The notes under the pieces: model-generated
Database searches by the model: none
What the model saw: the letters and a program-made list of their open reading frames with translations, nothing else
Told to the model about the DNA's origin: nothing
NCBI GenBank assembly: GCA_016200005.1
Contig: JACQFP010000007.1
Location: forward strand, 1 to 64,000
Source: Verrucomicrobiota bacterium
Lineage (GTDB): Bacteria; Verrucomicrobiota; Verrucomicrobiia; Limisphaerales; PALSA-1396
DNA length: 64,000 nt
Direction of reading: 5' to 3'
Part shown: piece by piece, positions 52,880 to 61,651 of the stretch
Layout of the letters: each line of letters begins with the position of its first letter
Numbering within the stretch: position 1 is the stretch's first letter
Made by a program: the position numbers and the translations under genes

Positions 52880-55800
52880 ATGAAACGTTCATCTTCCATC
52901 ACTGTCAGACAAATGATTCGCCGCCTCGTGTCTTTTCGCTCACAGAAAAAGGCCTGGGCCGGTCTGTTGCTTCTTTGCCTCGGCCTGCCATCACCGTTGC
53001 TGGGTCAATTGGCGATTACCGATGACTTTAATGATGGTGACGATCTGGGTTGGACCCGTTACACGCCGGCAGCCGCACCGCCGTTTAATGCCGTGGCCAC
53101 TTTTTCATTTCCGGCGGATGGAGTCGGTGGAAAAGCATACGAAATGTTTGGCGGGCCGCCCGCCGACGTCACCGCCGGGCCAACCAGGCTGGGCGCCTTT
53201 CGGAACGACTCCACTTACACGGATTTTTTCAGTTCGATGGACATTTTGACCTTTGACGACAAACTGCTCGCCTCGATTTGTTTCATGGGTGGGCGGATTA
53301 ACGCGCCCGGCTTGGGGACCACGAGCGGCTATCTGGTCGGGACGGGTGTGGCTGGAGGCGACGCCCAAACGGCGTTGGCCATTACTCTCGGGGAGTCGGA
53401 AATCATGCTGACACTGTTGGATCCCTTCACCGGGGGCATCGCTTTGTTGCCGGCGCTCCAACCGGCCAAAAAATACCGTATGGTTTTCACCGGCTCGGGT
53501 TCGGATTTGAGAGCGGCCTTGTACGATCGCACCGACCTGCTGGAGCCCTTGGCGAGAATCGCCGCCCTGGACAGCACTATTCCATCCGGCATTTCCGGTG
53601 TGGGCGCGTTCAACGCGAGTGATTCCGGTTCGACCGATTGGACCTGGGATAATTACTATTCAACGGCGGCGCCCACAACGCCAGTCGGTTTCCCAGGCAC
53701 CGCGCAAGTTACGGAATTGATTCCGGCACCACAAACCTTGTTCTACTCCATTCCGGCCGTTGACCCAATCACGTTTGCGGTGCAGACTTTCAACACCAAC
53801 CAGATCAATACCAATGCCGTGAAGTTGTTTCTCAACGACCTGGAGGTTTCCACCCAGTTGGTGTTCAGCAATCGCGCCCGCGGCTTTCCGTTCAATGACC
53901 CGACCAACGCGAATTTTGGCGTCCGTTACACGGGAACGTTGGCCAGCAATACAATTTACAACGGGAAGATCATCGTGTTGGACATGGCCGGCAAAGGCAC
54001 CACGAACACCTGGGTGTTTGACACCTTCGTGACCAATGGCACCTTGACCATCGAGTCGGAAGATTACAATTACACGGATCAAAACACCCTGGTCGCCGGA
54101 CAGTTTCAGGACAACCCGCAGGTGTCCGGTTTGATGCCCGATGGCACCACGCAAGTCAACGGTCAGGGACCAGGCGGAAACGGGTTGGGTTATTACGCTG
54201 CAGTTGGAACACTGAACATCGATTACTTCGACACGGACACCAGCCCCAACGCCACGGAGCAGCAGTATCGCAATCAAGATGGAGTCGGCACGATGCAAAA
54301 CCTGCGCGGTGCCGGTGACACCGCGAGACACCAGTACCTGAACGCCAACGTGCCCGATTACGGAATCTACGCGATGCAAAACGGCGAGTGGCAGAATTAC
54401 ACGCGCACGTTCCCCAGCAACAATTGGAATGTCTATCTGCGGGCGGCCAGCCAGCGGAGGTCAGCAGTGCGTTTCGACGAGATCACCGGGGACCGCGCCG
54501 CCACCAATCAGTCAAAGTCCATCCGCGGATATTTTGTGATACCCAATACCGGCAGTTCGACCCGTTATCGTTACGTGCCGTTGACCGATGCGGTTGGCCA
54601 GCCACGGGTCCTGAACCTGGCCGGCGTCCGCACCTTGCGAAACACGTACCTGGGTGGCGCCGATGAGTTGGAACTGAATTATCTCTTTTTCACGCCGGCG
54701 ACCAGTGTGCCGCCCGTGAATCGACCTTGGATCGCCAACGCCACACCGTTTCCCGGCGCGTTGAAAGCCGACCCGACGTCCGACGTTCAAATCATCATTC
54801 TCAACGCCGACACACAGGTCAATCCAGGGAGTATTCAACTGCGGGTTGACGGTGTCGATGTAACCAGCATAATCACCGTCACCAACACAACCACCGAAGG
54901 CGCTGGTGTGACCGTCAAATATGTCCACGCCGGTTTTCTGCCGGCTAACTCCGTTCATACCGTCAACCTCGTCTTTGGGGATAACACGTCATTCTTGCAG
55001 ACCAATGAATGGACCTACACGGTGCAGAATTATACCAATCTCGCTCTGCCCGTTCCGATTTATCTTGAAACCTTTGACGCCACGGCGGAAGGAACATTGC
55101 CTGCTGGATGGAGCCAGACCAATAATACTGACCCCGATCACGTGGGTGAAGACCTTAACGATCCGAGATCCGATTCCTATCTGGGCTGGACGGTCATCGA
55201 CCAGAATCAACTCAGCACGTTTGGCAACGTCCGGATTGAGTTGCCGTTTATTGTCGTCAACGACCACCAGGTCACCAATCTGGCCGACGGGAAACTCGTT
55301 TATGCGGAGTCGGATCATCGCAGCGGCAATCAGGAACAGTATTTACTTTCACCGGATTTCAACCTGACGGGCCGGAGCAATATCTTCGTCTCTTATCACA
55401 GTGTTTACGAACAGAACCAGGACAGCTTCGGCGCCGTGGAGTACTCCCTCGATCAGGGCAACTCGTGGCTGCCAGTGGTTTATATGCTGGACCAGGACGA
55501 TGCTTTCATCGGTTCCATGGGAGTGGTCGATGCGGTGTCCGCCTTGAACACCCCCCACACGGATGCCGCCTTCGGCGCCAGTTACGGCACTTTCATTCGC
55601 GCCCCAATCTCCCAGGCGCTCGCACCGTTCATCAGCCCACGAATCGATGACGATCCGTTGGAATCCAAACGGGTTGAGTTATTCCCGCTGCCCGCCGCCG
55701 CCAATCAACCGAACGTGCGTTTCCGTTTTGCCCAGGCCGGCACCGGAAGCTGGTATTTTGGCGTCGATCATTTCGGCCTTTACAGCATTCCGCCAGGCTT

Positions 55801-56005
55801 CAGCAACCCGATTCAAATGACCGTCCGCCGTGCCGCAAACACGGTCGTCATCGAATGGATTGGCGGCAAGCCGCCCTATCAGGTCCAGAAGAAAACCAGC
55901 CTCGCCGCTGCGAGTTGGGTGAATGTCGGCAGCCCCGGGACTCAGACCATCTTTACCGAGCCGCTGGGTTCCGGTGCGGCCTTTTATCGGATTGCCGGCC
56001 AGTAA
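52880..56005 (+). CDS. Giant secreted multidomain protein, third of three paralogues
   Basis: The 1041-residue protein has a signal peptide (GLLLLCLGLPSPLLGQ). It shares with its neighbours a lectin-like N-terminal domain (YRMVFTGSGSDLRAALYDRT), Ig-like domain (NAVKLFLNDLEVSTQLVFSN), CBM6-like domain (LTIESEDYNYTDQNTLVAGQ, WQNYTRTFPSNNWNVYLRAA) and a second Ig-like domain (SIQLRVDGVDVTSIITVTNT). Its C-terminus differs: instead of PA14-like sequence it has a MAM-like or choice-of-anchor region (YLETFDATAEGTLPAGWSQT, QYLLSPDFNLTGRSNIFVSY) and a short Ig-like tail. This domain replacement suggests shuffling after duplication. Confidence 0.77.
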   Translation: MKRSSSITVRQMIRRLVSFRSQKKAWAGLLLLCLGLPSPLLGQLAITDDFNDGDDLGWTRYTPAAAPPFNAVATFSFPADGVGGKAYEMFGGPPADVTAGPTRLGAFRNDSTYTDFFSSMDILTFDDKLLASICFMGGRINAPGLGTTSGYLVGTGVAGGDAQTALAITLGESEIMLTLLDPFTGGIALLPALQPAKKYRMVFTGSGSDLRAALYDRTDLLEPLARIAALDSTIPSGISGVGAFNASDSGSTDWTWDNYYSTAAPTTPVGFPGTAQVTELIPAPQTLFYSIPAVDPITFAVQTFNTNQINTNAVKLFLNDLEVSTQLVFSNRARGFPFNDPTNANFGVRYTGTLASNTIYNGKIIVLDMAGKGTTNTWVFDTFVTNGTLTIESEDYNYTDQNTLVAGQFQDNPQVSGLMPDGTTQVNGQGPGGNGLGYYAAVGTLNIDYFDTDTSPNATEQQYRNQDGVGTMQNLRGAGDTARHQYLNANVPDYGIYAMQNGEWQNYTRTFPSNNWNVYLRAASQRRSAVRFDEITGDRAATNQSKSIRGYFVIPNTGSSTRYRYVPLTDAVGQPRVLNLAGVRTLRNTYLGGADELELNYLFFTPATSVPPVNRPWIANATPFPGALKADPTSDVQIIILNADTQVNPGSIQLRVDGVDVTSIITVTNTTTEGAGVTVKYVHAGFLPANSVHTVNLVFGDNTSFLQTNEWTYTVQNYTNLALPVPIYLETFDATAEGTLPAGWSQTNNTDPDHVGEDLNDPRSDSYLGWTVIDQNQLSTFGNVRIELPFIVVNDHQVTNLADGKLVYAESDHRSGNQEQYLLSPDFNLTGRSNIFVSYHSVYEQNQDSFGAVEYSLDQGNSWLPVVYMLDQDDAFIGSMGVVDAVSALNTPHTDAAFGASYGTFIRAPISQALAPFISPRIDDDPLESKRVELFPLPAAANQPNVRFRFAQAGTGSWYFGVDHFGLYSIPPGFSNPIQMTVRRAANTVVIEWIGGKPPYQVQKKTSLAAASWVNVGSPGTQTIFTEPLGSGAAFYRIAGQ

Positions 56006-56215
56006 AGCCGGCGGTTGGCGAGTAACGATCTGGCGATAACTGGAGCGCTGCTCCGGGCAGGATTTCCTCCCGGTCCGCTGGGCCGCAAGTCAAAGGCCGC
56101 GCTATGCGCCAACCACGGAGCGCGCCGCCACTTCCGGTTCGGTTTTTCATTTGCCGCCAGACGGCGACGGCCTTATTTTGTCCGACAACACAAACTTCAA
56201 TGGTTAAGTTGTCGA

Positions 56216-59200
56216 ATGGCTAAAACAATTTTGAATATGGTCGGTCGCCGAATTTATCTTCCCATTTGTCTCGCCATCGCGCTGACGGGCAGCCGGGCTT
56301 TCGCCGCCGAACCGGCCAAGGTCGATTTCGCCCGCGACATCCAGCCCATCTTCGTCAAGCGTTGCTACGAATGTCACGGGCCAGACAAACAAAAAAATGA
56401 CCTGCGCCTCGACCGCAAACAGGACGCATTGCACGGCGGTAAATCCGGCAAACCGGTCTTCCTGCCGGGCAAGAGCGCCGAGAGTCAGATCCTTGAACGC
56501 GTGACCTCGCAGGACCCCGACGAAGTGATGCCGTCCAAAGGCGAGCGGTTGACGGCGGAGCAAATTGGTTTGCTGCGAGCATGGATTGATCAGGGCGCCG
56601 TCTGGCCGGACGAGAAAAGGCATTGGGCCTTCATCAAGCCGGTTCGACCGGAAGTTCCGGCCGTTAGAAATAAGCGCTGGCCGCGGAATGAAATCGATAA
56701 CTTCATCCTCGCCCGGCTGGAGCAGGAAAAATTATCAGCCTCGCCGGAAGCGGATCGCGCCACCTTGATCCGTCGTTTGACTCTCGACCTCACTGGCCTG
56801 CCGCCGACCATCGAAGAAGTGGATGCCTTTCTGAACGACCGCAGCAACCAGGCGTACGAAAAAGTCGTCGATCGTTTGCTCGCCTCAAACCATTACGGCG
56901 AACATCTTGCGCGCGGGTGGCTTGACCTGGCGCGCTATGCGGATTCCAATGGTTACCAGGTGGACATCGCCCGTTCCATGTGGCCGTACCGTGAATGGGT
57001 GATCAATGCTTTCAATCGCAACCAGCCGTTCGACCAGTTCACCATCGAGCAGCTCGCCGGCGACCTGTTGCCCAACGCCACGCTGGAGCAGAGAATCGCC
57101 ACCGGTTTCAACCGCAACACCAAGTCCAACGACGAAGGCGGCGGCGATGATGAGGAGTATCGAACCAAGGCGGTGAAGGACCGCGTGGCAACGACCGCGG
57201 CGACCTGGCTGGGCCTGACGATGATGTGCGCGGAATGCCATTCGCACAAGTATGACCCAATCTCGCAGGAAGAGTACTATCGTTTCTACTCGTTCTTCAA
57301 CAACACGACCGATCGCGGCAACAGCACCGATCCGAGTATTGCCGTCCCCGCCCCGCCGGTGCAGCAAAGAGTCGATTACCTCCACTCGCAACTCGCACGG
57401 CTGAAACAGGATTTGGCCGAAACGGAAAGAATCCTGCCTGCCGCACAGGAAGCTTGGGAGCGCCGCATCGCCGGCCAAACGAACGTCTGGATTACACTCA
57501 ACCTGACCAGCGCAATCTCCACTGGCGGCGCGACCATCACCAACCTGCCCGACCAATCGATTCTCGTCGGCGGATTGAACCCAACTTACGACACTTACCA
57601 GATTTCCGCCGAAACCGATTTGCAAAACATAACAGCGGTCCTGCTGGAAGTGCTGCCCGATCCGAGCCTGCCCAAGAACGGTCCGGGTCGTTGGAGCCAG
57701 ACCGGCAATTTCATTCTGGACGAATTCGGGATGACGGCGTCGCCGAAATCAGGTGACGCCGTTGCTCCCAGAACCGTCTTCTTCGGCAAGGCGAGCGCCG
57801 ATTGGGAACAACAGTATTATCGCGCCGAACATGCGATCGATCGCAACCCGAGAACCGGCTGGGCCATCGCGCCAAAGTTCGGCCAGCGGCACTTTCTCAT
57901 CGCCGAGTTGAGGGAACCGCTCGCCAGCAAAGACGGCGCGAAAATCGGATTCCGGTTCGATTCGTATCACGGCAACAGCCACAGCATCGGTCGGCTTCGG
58001 CTCTCGGTAACGACGGAGAAAGACCCCGCCGCGCTTTGGCCGGTGCCGACCGAAGTGGCGGATTTGCTCGCCGTGCCGGCAGCGAAACGCACGCCGGAGC
58101 AACAGCGGCTGCTTGCAGCGCACTACCGCACCGTGTCGCCGACCGTCCGCCAGATCGAACGGGAAATCTTCCGCCTAAACGAACGCGAAGTGGAGCTGGC
58201 CAATACGAAGTACACCTCGCTCGTGGTGAAGGAACGCGACGAACCTCGGGCGACCTACGTTCAAGTGCGCGGAAACTTTTTGGAAAAAGGCAAGGAGGTT
58301 ACGCCCGGCGTCCCCGCGATTCTGCCGCCCTTGCCAACCGATCAACCGACCAATCGCCTCGCGCTCGCACGCTGGCTGGTTGATCCGCAAAATCCTTTGA
58401 CCGCGCGCGTGACCGTGAACCGGCTGTGGGAGCGGGTGTTCGGCACCGGCATTGTGAAGACGAGCGAGGATTTCGGCAAACAAGGCGAAGCGCCGTCGCA
58501 TCCAGAGTTGCTCGATTGGCTCGCCTGCGAATTTATGTCACCAACCGTTGCGCACCGCGATTCACGTCTCACGGATCACGCATCACGGATCACGCCTCAC
58601 TCCTGGAACGTGAAACACATCATGAAGCTGATCGTCATGTCGGCCGCGTATCGCCAAAGCGCCACCGCCAATGAGGAGCTGCTGGAGAAGGACCCCTACA
58701 ACCGGCTGCTGGCTCGCGGCCCGCGGTTTCGCATGGACGCCGAGATGATCCGCGACCAGGCTTTGGCCGTGAGTGGACTGCTGAATCCAGAAGTCGGCGG
58801 GCCGAGCGTGTATCCCGTTCAAGTGGCGAACTTGTGGAAGGAGCTCGGCTTCCTGCGTCCCGAGATCGGCATGGACGAATGGCCCACGAGCGAAGGACCG
58901 GAGCTTTACCGTCGCGGAATTTACACTTTCTGGCGCCGGGTCTGCACGTATCCGACCTTCGCGACGTTCGACGCACCAAGCCGCGAAGTGTGCATCTCGC
59001 GACGGCCGCGCAGCGACACGCCGTTGCAGGCGTTGGCGGCGTTGAACGATCCCGCATTTCTGGAAACCGCACGGGTGTTCGCTCAACGCATTCTCCTCCA
59101 CGGCGGTTCTGATCCGAACCAACAAATCGAATATGCGTTTCGGCTTTGTCTCGCCCGCTCTCCCACGAAATTGGAACGGCAACGCCTGGTAAATCTTTAC

Positions 59201-59365
59201 GAGCAGCAATTGAAAAGTTTTGAGCGCGATGCCAGGTCAGCCGAAGAACTGGTCAGGCAGGGTTTAGCCGAGCGCCCCGCTGATCTGGACATTCGCAAAC
59301 TGGCGGCGTGGATGATGGTGGGAAATGTTTTGTTAAATCTGGATGAAACGCTCACGAAGGAATGA
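56216..59365 (+). CDS. PSD1-type cytochrome-like protein with DUF1549 and DUF1553
   Basis: From the ATG at 56216 the product has about 1049 residues: signal peptide, a planctomycete-type cytochrome c motif ([11 protein letters not shown], Cys at about 50), DUF1549 ([37 protein letters not shown]), a discoidin-like insert, and DUF1553 ([40 protein letters not shown]). Family function is unknown; it is tied to DUF1501 proteins and possibly to polysaccharide use. Within DUF1553, 58558-58602 encodes a repeat ([15 protein letters not shown]) that is absent from typical members. The earlier start at 56015 lacks a signal peptide. Confidence 0.88.
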   Translation: MAKTILNMVGRRIYLPICLAIALTGSRAFAAEPAKVDFARDIQPIFVKRCYECHGPDKQKNDLRLDRKQDALHGGKSGKPVFLPGKSAESQILERVTSQDPDEVMPSKGERLTAEQIGLLRAWIDQGAVWPDEKRHWAFIKPVRPEVPAVRNKRWPRNEIDNFILARLEQEKLSASPEADRATLIRRLTLDLTGLPPTIEEVDAFLNDRSNQAYEKVVDRLLASNHYGEHLARGWLDLARYADSNGYQVDIARSMWPYREWVINAFNRNQPFDQFTIEQLAGDLLPNATLEQRIATGFNRNTKSNDEGGGDDEEYRTKAVKDRVATTAATWLGLTMMCAECHSHKYDPISQEEYYRFYSFFNNTTDRGNSTDPSIAVPAPPVQQRVDYLHSQLARLKQDLAETERILPAAQEAWERRIAGQTNVWITLNLTSAISTGGATITNLPDQSILVGGLNPTYDTYQISAETDLQNITAVLLEVLPDPSLPKNGPGRWSQTGNFILDEFGMTASPKSGDAVAPRTVFFGKASADWEQQYYRAEHAIDRNPRTGWAIAPKFGQRHFLIAELREPLASKDGAKIGFRFDSYHGNSHSIGRLRLSVTTEKDPAALWPVPTEVADLLAVPAAKRTPEQQRLLAAHYRTVSPTVRQIEREIFRLNEREVELANTKYTSLVVKERDEPRATYVQVRGNFLEKGKEVTPGVPAILPPLPTDQPTNRLALARWLVDPQNPLTARVTVNRLWERVFGTGIVKTSEDFGKQGEAPSHPELLDWLACEFMSPTVAHRDSRLTDHASRITPHSWNVKHIMKLIVMSAAYRQSATANEELLEKDPYNRLLARGPRFRMDAEMIRDQALAVSGLLNPEVGGPSVYPVQVANLWKELGFLRPEIGMDEWPTSEGPELYRRGIYTFWRRVCTYPTFATFDAPSREVCISRRPRSDTPLQALAALNDPAFLETARVFAQRILLHGGSDPNQQIEYAFRLCLARSPTKLERQRLVNLYEQQLKSFERDARSAEELVRQGLAERPADLDIRKLAAWMMVGNVLLNLDETLTKE
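58558..58602. repeat. TCACGGATCACGCA-type repeat inside the DUF1553 coding region
   Basis: Two near-copies of TCACGGATCACGC(A/C) with flanking TTCACGTC and CCTCAC interrupt the conserved DUF1553 sequence between LLDWLACEF and [11 protein letters not shown]. The reading frame is preserved. Repeats of this composition occur as intergenic noise elsewhere in this phylum. Confidence 0.65.
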
Positions 59366-59368
59366 AAT

Positions 59369-59397
59369 ACCAAAATACCCAAGCACCCAAATACCCA
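59369..59397. repeat. CCCAAA-type repeat, left flank of the four-helix-bundle gene
   Basis: Degenerate tandem copies of ACCCAAATACCCAAGC. It starts within 4 nt of the stop of the PSD1 gene. Matching repeats lie on the right side (59846-59901) and in inverted form at 59936-59967. Confidence 0.65.
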
Positions 59398-59463
59398 GAA
59401 CTGATTCAATGCCAGGATTCCCGAACGTGGCGCGGTGAGGAGGATTTTTGGAATGGAACGACT

Positions 59464-59841
59464 ATGCCAGTGACTGGCGAACTGCGTGAAGAACCCAACC
59501 ACAGAAAGCCATACGACTTGGAAGAGCGAACCGCACAGTTCGGCGAGGCCATTATTCGCTTTGCGAAGAAGATTCCTCAAAATCCAGCAAACAACCGTTT
59601 GATCGGGCAGTTGGTCGGAGCCGGCACGAGTATCGGCGCGAACTATTGCGAAGCGGATGATGGGGTTTCGCGGAAGGACTACAAGAACCGGATCGGGACT
59701 TGCAAGAAAGAAGCAAAAGAGACGAAATTCTTTTTGCGGATGGTGGCGGTGGCCGAAGAAACACTCAAACCGGAAGCCCGAGTGCCTTGGCAAGAAGCGA
59801 AGGAATTGCATCTTATTTTCTGCTCAATTTACGCAAAATGA
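59464..59841 (+). CDS. Four-helix-bundle protein (23S rRNA intervening-sequence type)
   Basis: The 125-residue product matches the S23/four-helix-bundle family: DLEERTAQFGEAIIRFAKKI, PANNRLIGQLVGAGTSIGAN, YCEADDGVSRKDYKNRIGTC, KKEAKETKFFLRMVAVAEET. Members are encoded in 23S rRNA intervening sequences or as free-standing genes; the Avd protein of diversity-generating retroelements belongs here. The molecular role is unknown. The start at 59464 falls in a 19-nt sequence that recurs at 43028. It is flanked by CCCAAA-type repeats and inserted between PSD1 and DUF1501 genes that are normally adjacent. Confidence 0.85.
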   Translation: MPVTGELREEPNHRKPYDLEERTAQFGEAIIRFAKKIPQNPANNRLIGQLVGAGTSIGANYCEADDGVSRKDYKNRIGTCKKEAKETKFFLRMVAVAEETLKPEARVPWQEAKELHLIFCSIYAK

Positions 59842-59845
59842 AAAA

Positions 59846-59967
59846 AACACCCAAACACCATGAAGAAAATACCCAAACACCAAAATACCCAAGGACCCAA
59901 ATGCTCAGGGAATCTTACGCACTGCAACTCGCAGGATTGGGTGTTTGGGTCTTTGGGTGTTTGGGTA
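59846..59967. repeat. CCCAAA-type repeats, right flank of the four-helix-bundle gene
   Basis: Direct units (ACACCCAAACACC, ATACCCAAACACC, ATACCCAAGGACCC) run to 59901. After about 34 nt, inverted units (GGGTGTTTGGGTCTTTGGG, TGTTTGGGTAC) lie at 59936-59967, so the two halves can pair. The DUF1501 gene starts 12 nt further. Confidence 0.7.
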
Positions 59968-59978
59968 CTTAAAGCCCT

Positions 59979-61448
59979 ATGAGAACGCCATTGACCATTA
60001 CCGACGAACTTCGCTCCGAAGAATACGGCAAGCTGATAACGCGCCGGAAATTTTTCCAACAATGCGGCACCGGCATGGGCGCACTGGCTTTGGCGTCGTT
60101 GCTGAACGAAAATCTTTTCGCCGCTCCGACCTCAACCGCCGCTGGTTCGACGCCACTCGGCCCGCATTTCCAGCCCAAAGCCAAAAATATCATCTACCTT
60201 TTTCAATCCGGCGGACCGTCGCATCTCGACCTGTTCGATTACAAACCGGAACTCATCAAGCGCAATGGTCAGCAGATGCCGGATGAAATCTTGAAGAACA
60301 TCCGGTTGGCGCAAATTGGCAAGAACGCCTCCGTCTTGGGCACGAGCTACAAATTCAAACAATATGGCAAATCGGGCGTGTGGCTCTCGGAATTGTTGCC
60401 GCACCTTTCGACCATCGTGGACGAAGTCGCGTTCGTGCAAGGAGCCTATTCCGAAGCGTTCAACCACGACCCAGCCACGCTCTTCTGGAACACCGGTGCG
60501 CAACTTGCCGGCCGGCCCAGCATGGGCTCCTGGTTCAGCTACGGTTTGGGAACTGAGAACAAGGACTTGCCGGCCTTTGTCGTGATCACCACAGGGGCGG
60601 GCCAACCGCTCACCAACAATTCATGGGGCAGCGGATTTCTTCCCACCGTCCACCAGGGCGTTCAACTCCGCTCGCAAGGCGATCCGGTCCTGTTCGTTTC
60701 CAATCCCAAGGGCATGGGTGCCGAACGCCGCCGACAATCGCTCGACGCCATCCGCGACCTGAACCAGATGCGTTACGATGTGTTGCGCGATCCGGAAATC
60801 GCCACGCGCATTTCGGCTTACGAACTGGCTTACCGGATGCAAACCAGCGTGCCGGACGTGATGGACATTTCCAAAGAGCCGCCCGCCATGCACGAAGCGT
60901 ATGCCACGACGCCAGGCCGGGCCTCGTTTGCGAACAACTGTTTGCTGGCGCGTCGGCTGGTCGAACGCGGCGTGCGCTTCGTCCAATTGTATCACCGTGG
61001 CTGGGACCATCACGGCGGCGTGGACGGAAACCTTGCCTTCGACCTCAAAAAGCGTTGCCTCGAAACCGATCAACCGACAGTCGCGCTGATAAAGGATCTA
61101 AAAGAGCGCGGACTGTTGGATGAAACCCTAATCATTTGGGGTGGTGAATTCGGACGCACGCCGATGATGCAGGGCAAAATGCAGCCCGACCTGATGGGCC
61201 GCGACCATCATCCGCACGGCTACACGGTCTGGCTCGCCGGCGGCGGCATCAAGCCGGGCATCGTTTACGGCAAGACGGATGAATTCGGATTTTACGCCAT
61301 CGAAGACAAGGTCCACGTCCACGATTTGCACGCTACGATCCTGCACCTGTTCGGCTTGGAGCACACCAAGTTGACCTACCGATTCCAAGGTCGCGACTAT
61401 CGCCTGACCGACGTGCACGGCGAGGTTGTAAAACCTTTGCTGGCTTAG
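59979..61448 (+). CDS. DUF1501 family Tat-exported protein
   Basis: The 489-residue protein begins with a twin-arginine signal ([20 protein letters not shown]) and then an alkaline phosphatase/sulfatase-like fold. Conserved segments are [76 protein letters not shown] and [17 protein letters not shown]. Predicted metal ligands (the Asp and His of these motifs) are present. DUF1501 proteins regularly accompany PSD1 proteins, as here upstream and downstream, but their substrate is unknown. It belongs to the same operon except for the inserted four-helix-bundle cassette. Confidence 0.92.
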   Translation: MRTPLTITDELRSEEYGKLITRRKFFQQCGTGMGALALASLLNENLFAAPTSTAAGSTPLGPHFQPKAKNIIYLFQSGGPSHLDLFDYKPELIKRNGQQMPDEILKNIRLAQIGKNASVLGTSYKFKQYGKSGVWLSELLPHLSTIVDEVAFVQGAYSEAFNHDPATLFWNTGAQLAGRPSMGSWFSYGLGTENKDLPAFVVITTGAGQPLTNNSWGSGFLPTVHQGVQLRSQGDPVLFVSNPKGMGAERRRQSLDAIRDLNQMRYDVLRDPEIATRISAYELAYRMQTSVPDVMDISKEPPAMHEAYATTPGRASFANNCLLARRLVERGVRFVQLYHRGWDHHGGVDGNLAFDLKKRCLETDQPTVALIKDLKERGLLDETLIIWGGEFGRTPMMQGKMQPDLMGRDHHPHGYTVWLAGGGIKPGIVYGKTDEFGFYAIEDKVHVHDLHATILHLFGLEHTKLTYRFQGRDYRLTDVHGEVVKPLLA

Positions 61449-61488
61449 CGAGCAGGAAGCCTGCGCACGTTTAACCGCCAATGACCTA

Positions 61489-61526
61489 GGACAAATTCAT
61501 GTTGCATCTGCAACATGAAACTGTCC
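61489..61526. promoter_or_regulatory. Strong palindrome between DUF1501 and the second PSD1 gene
   Basis: TTCATGTTGCA (61496-61506) and TGCAACATGAA (61509-61519) form a perfect 11-bp inverted repeat with a 2-nt centre, extended after a 2-nt mismatch by GGACA and TGTCC (61489-61493 and 61522-61526). There is no following T-run, so it fits an operator better than a terminator. It is 126 nt upstream of the next start. Confidence 0.6.
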
Positions 61527-61651
61527 AGACATTTGATCGGCCAAAAAGTTTCTCTGCCTTCGATTTCACGGCACAGTCTCCCGGCTTTTTTAAGATTGTC
61601 GGAAACGCTTTTTTCGGCTTATGGTTACTGCACAATGTGGCGGCGTGACGT

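Noticed and set aside
56015-56215. Upstream extension of the first PSD1 frame
   Set aside because: It precedes the signal peptide and is Arg-rich, non-homologous sequence.
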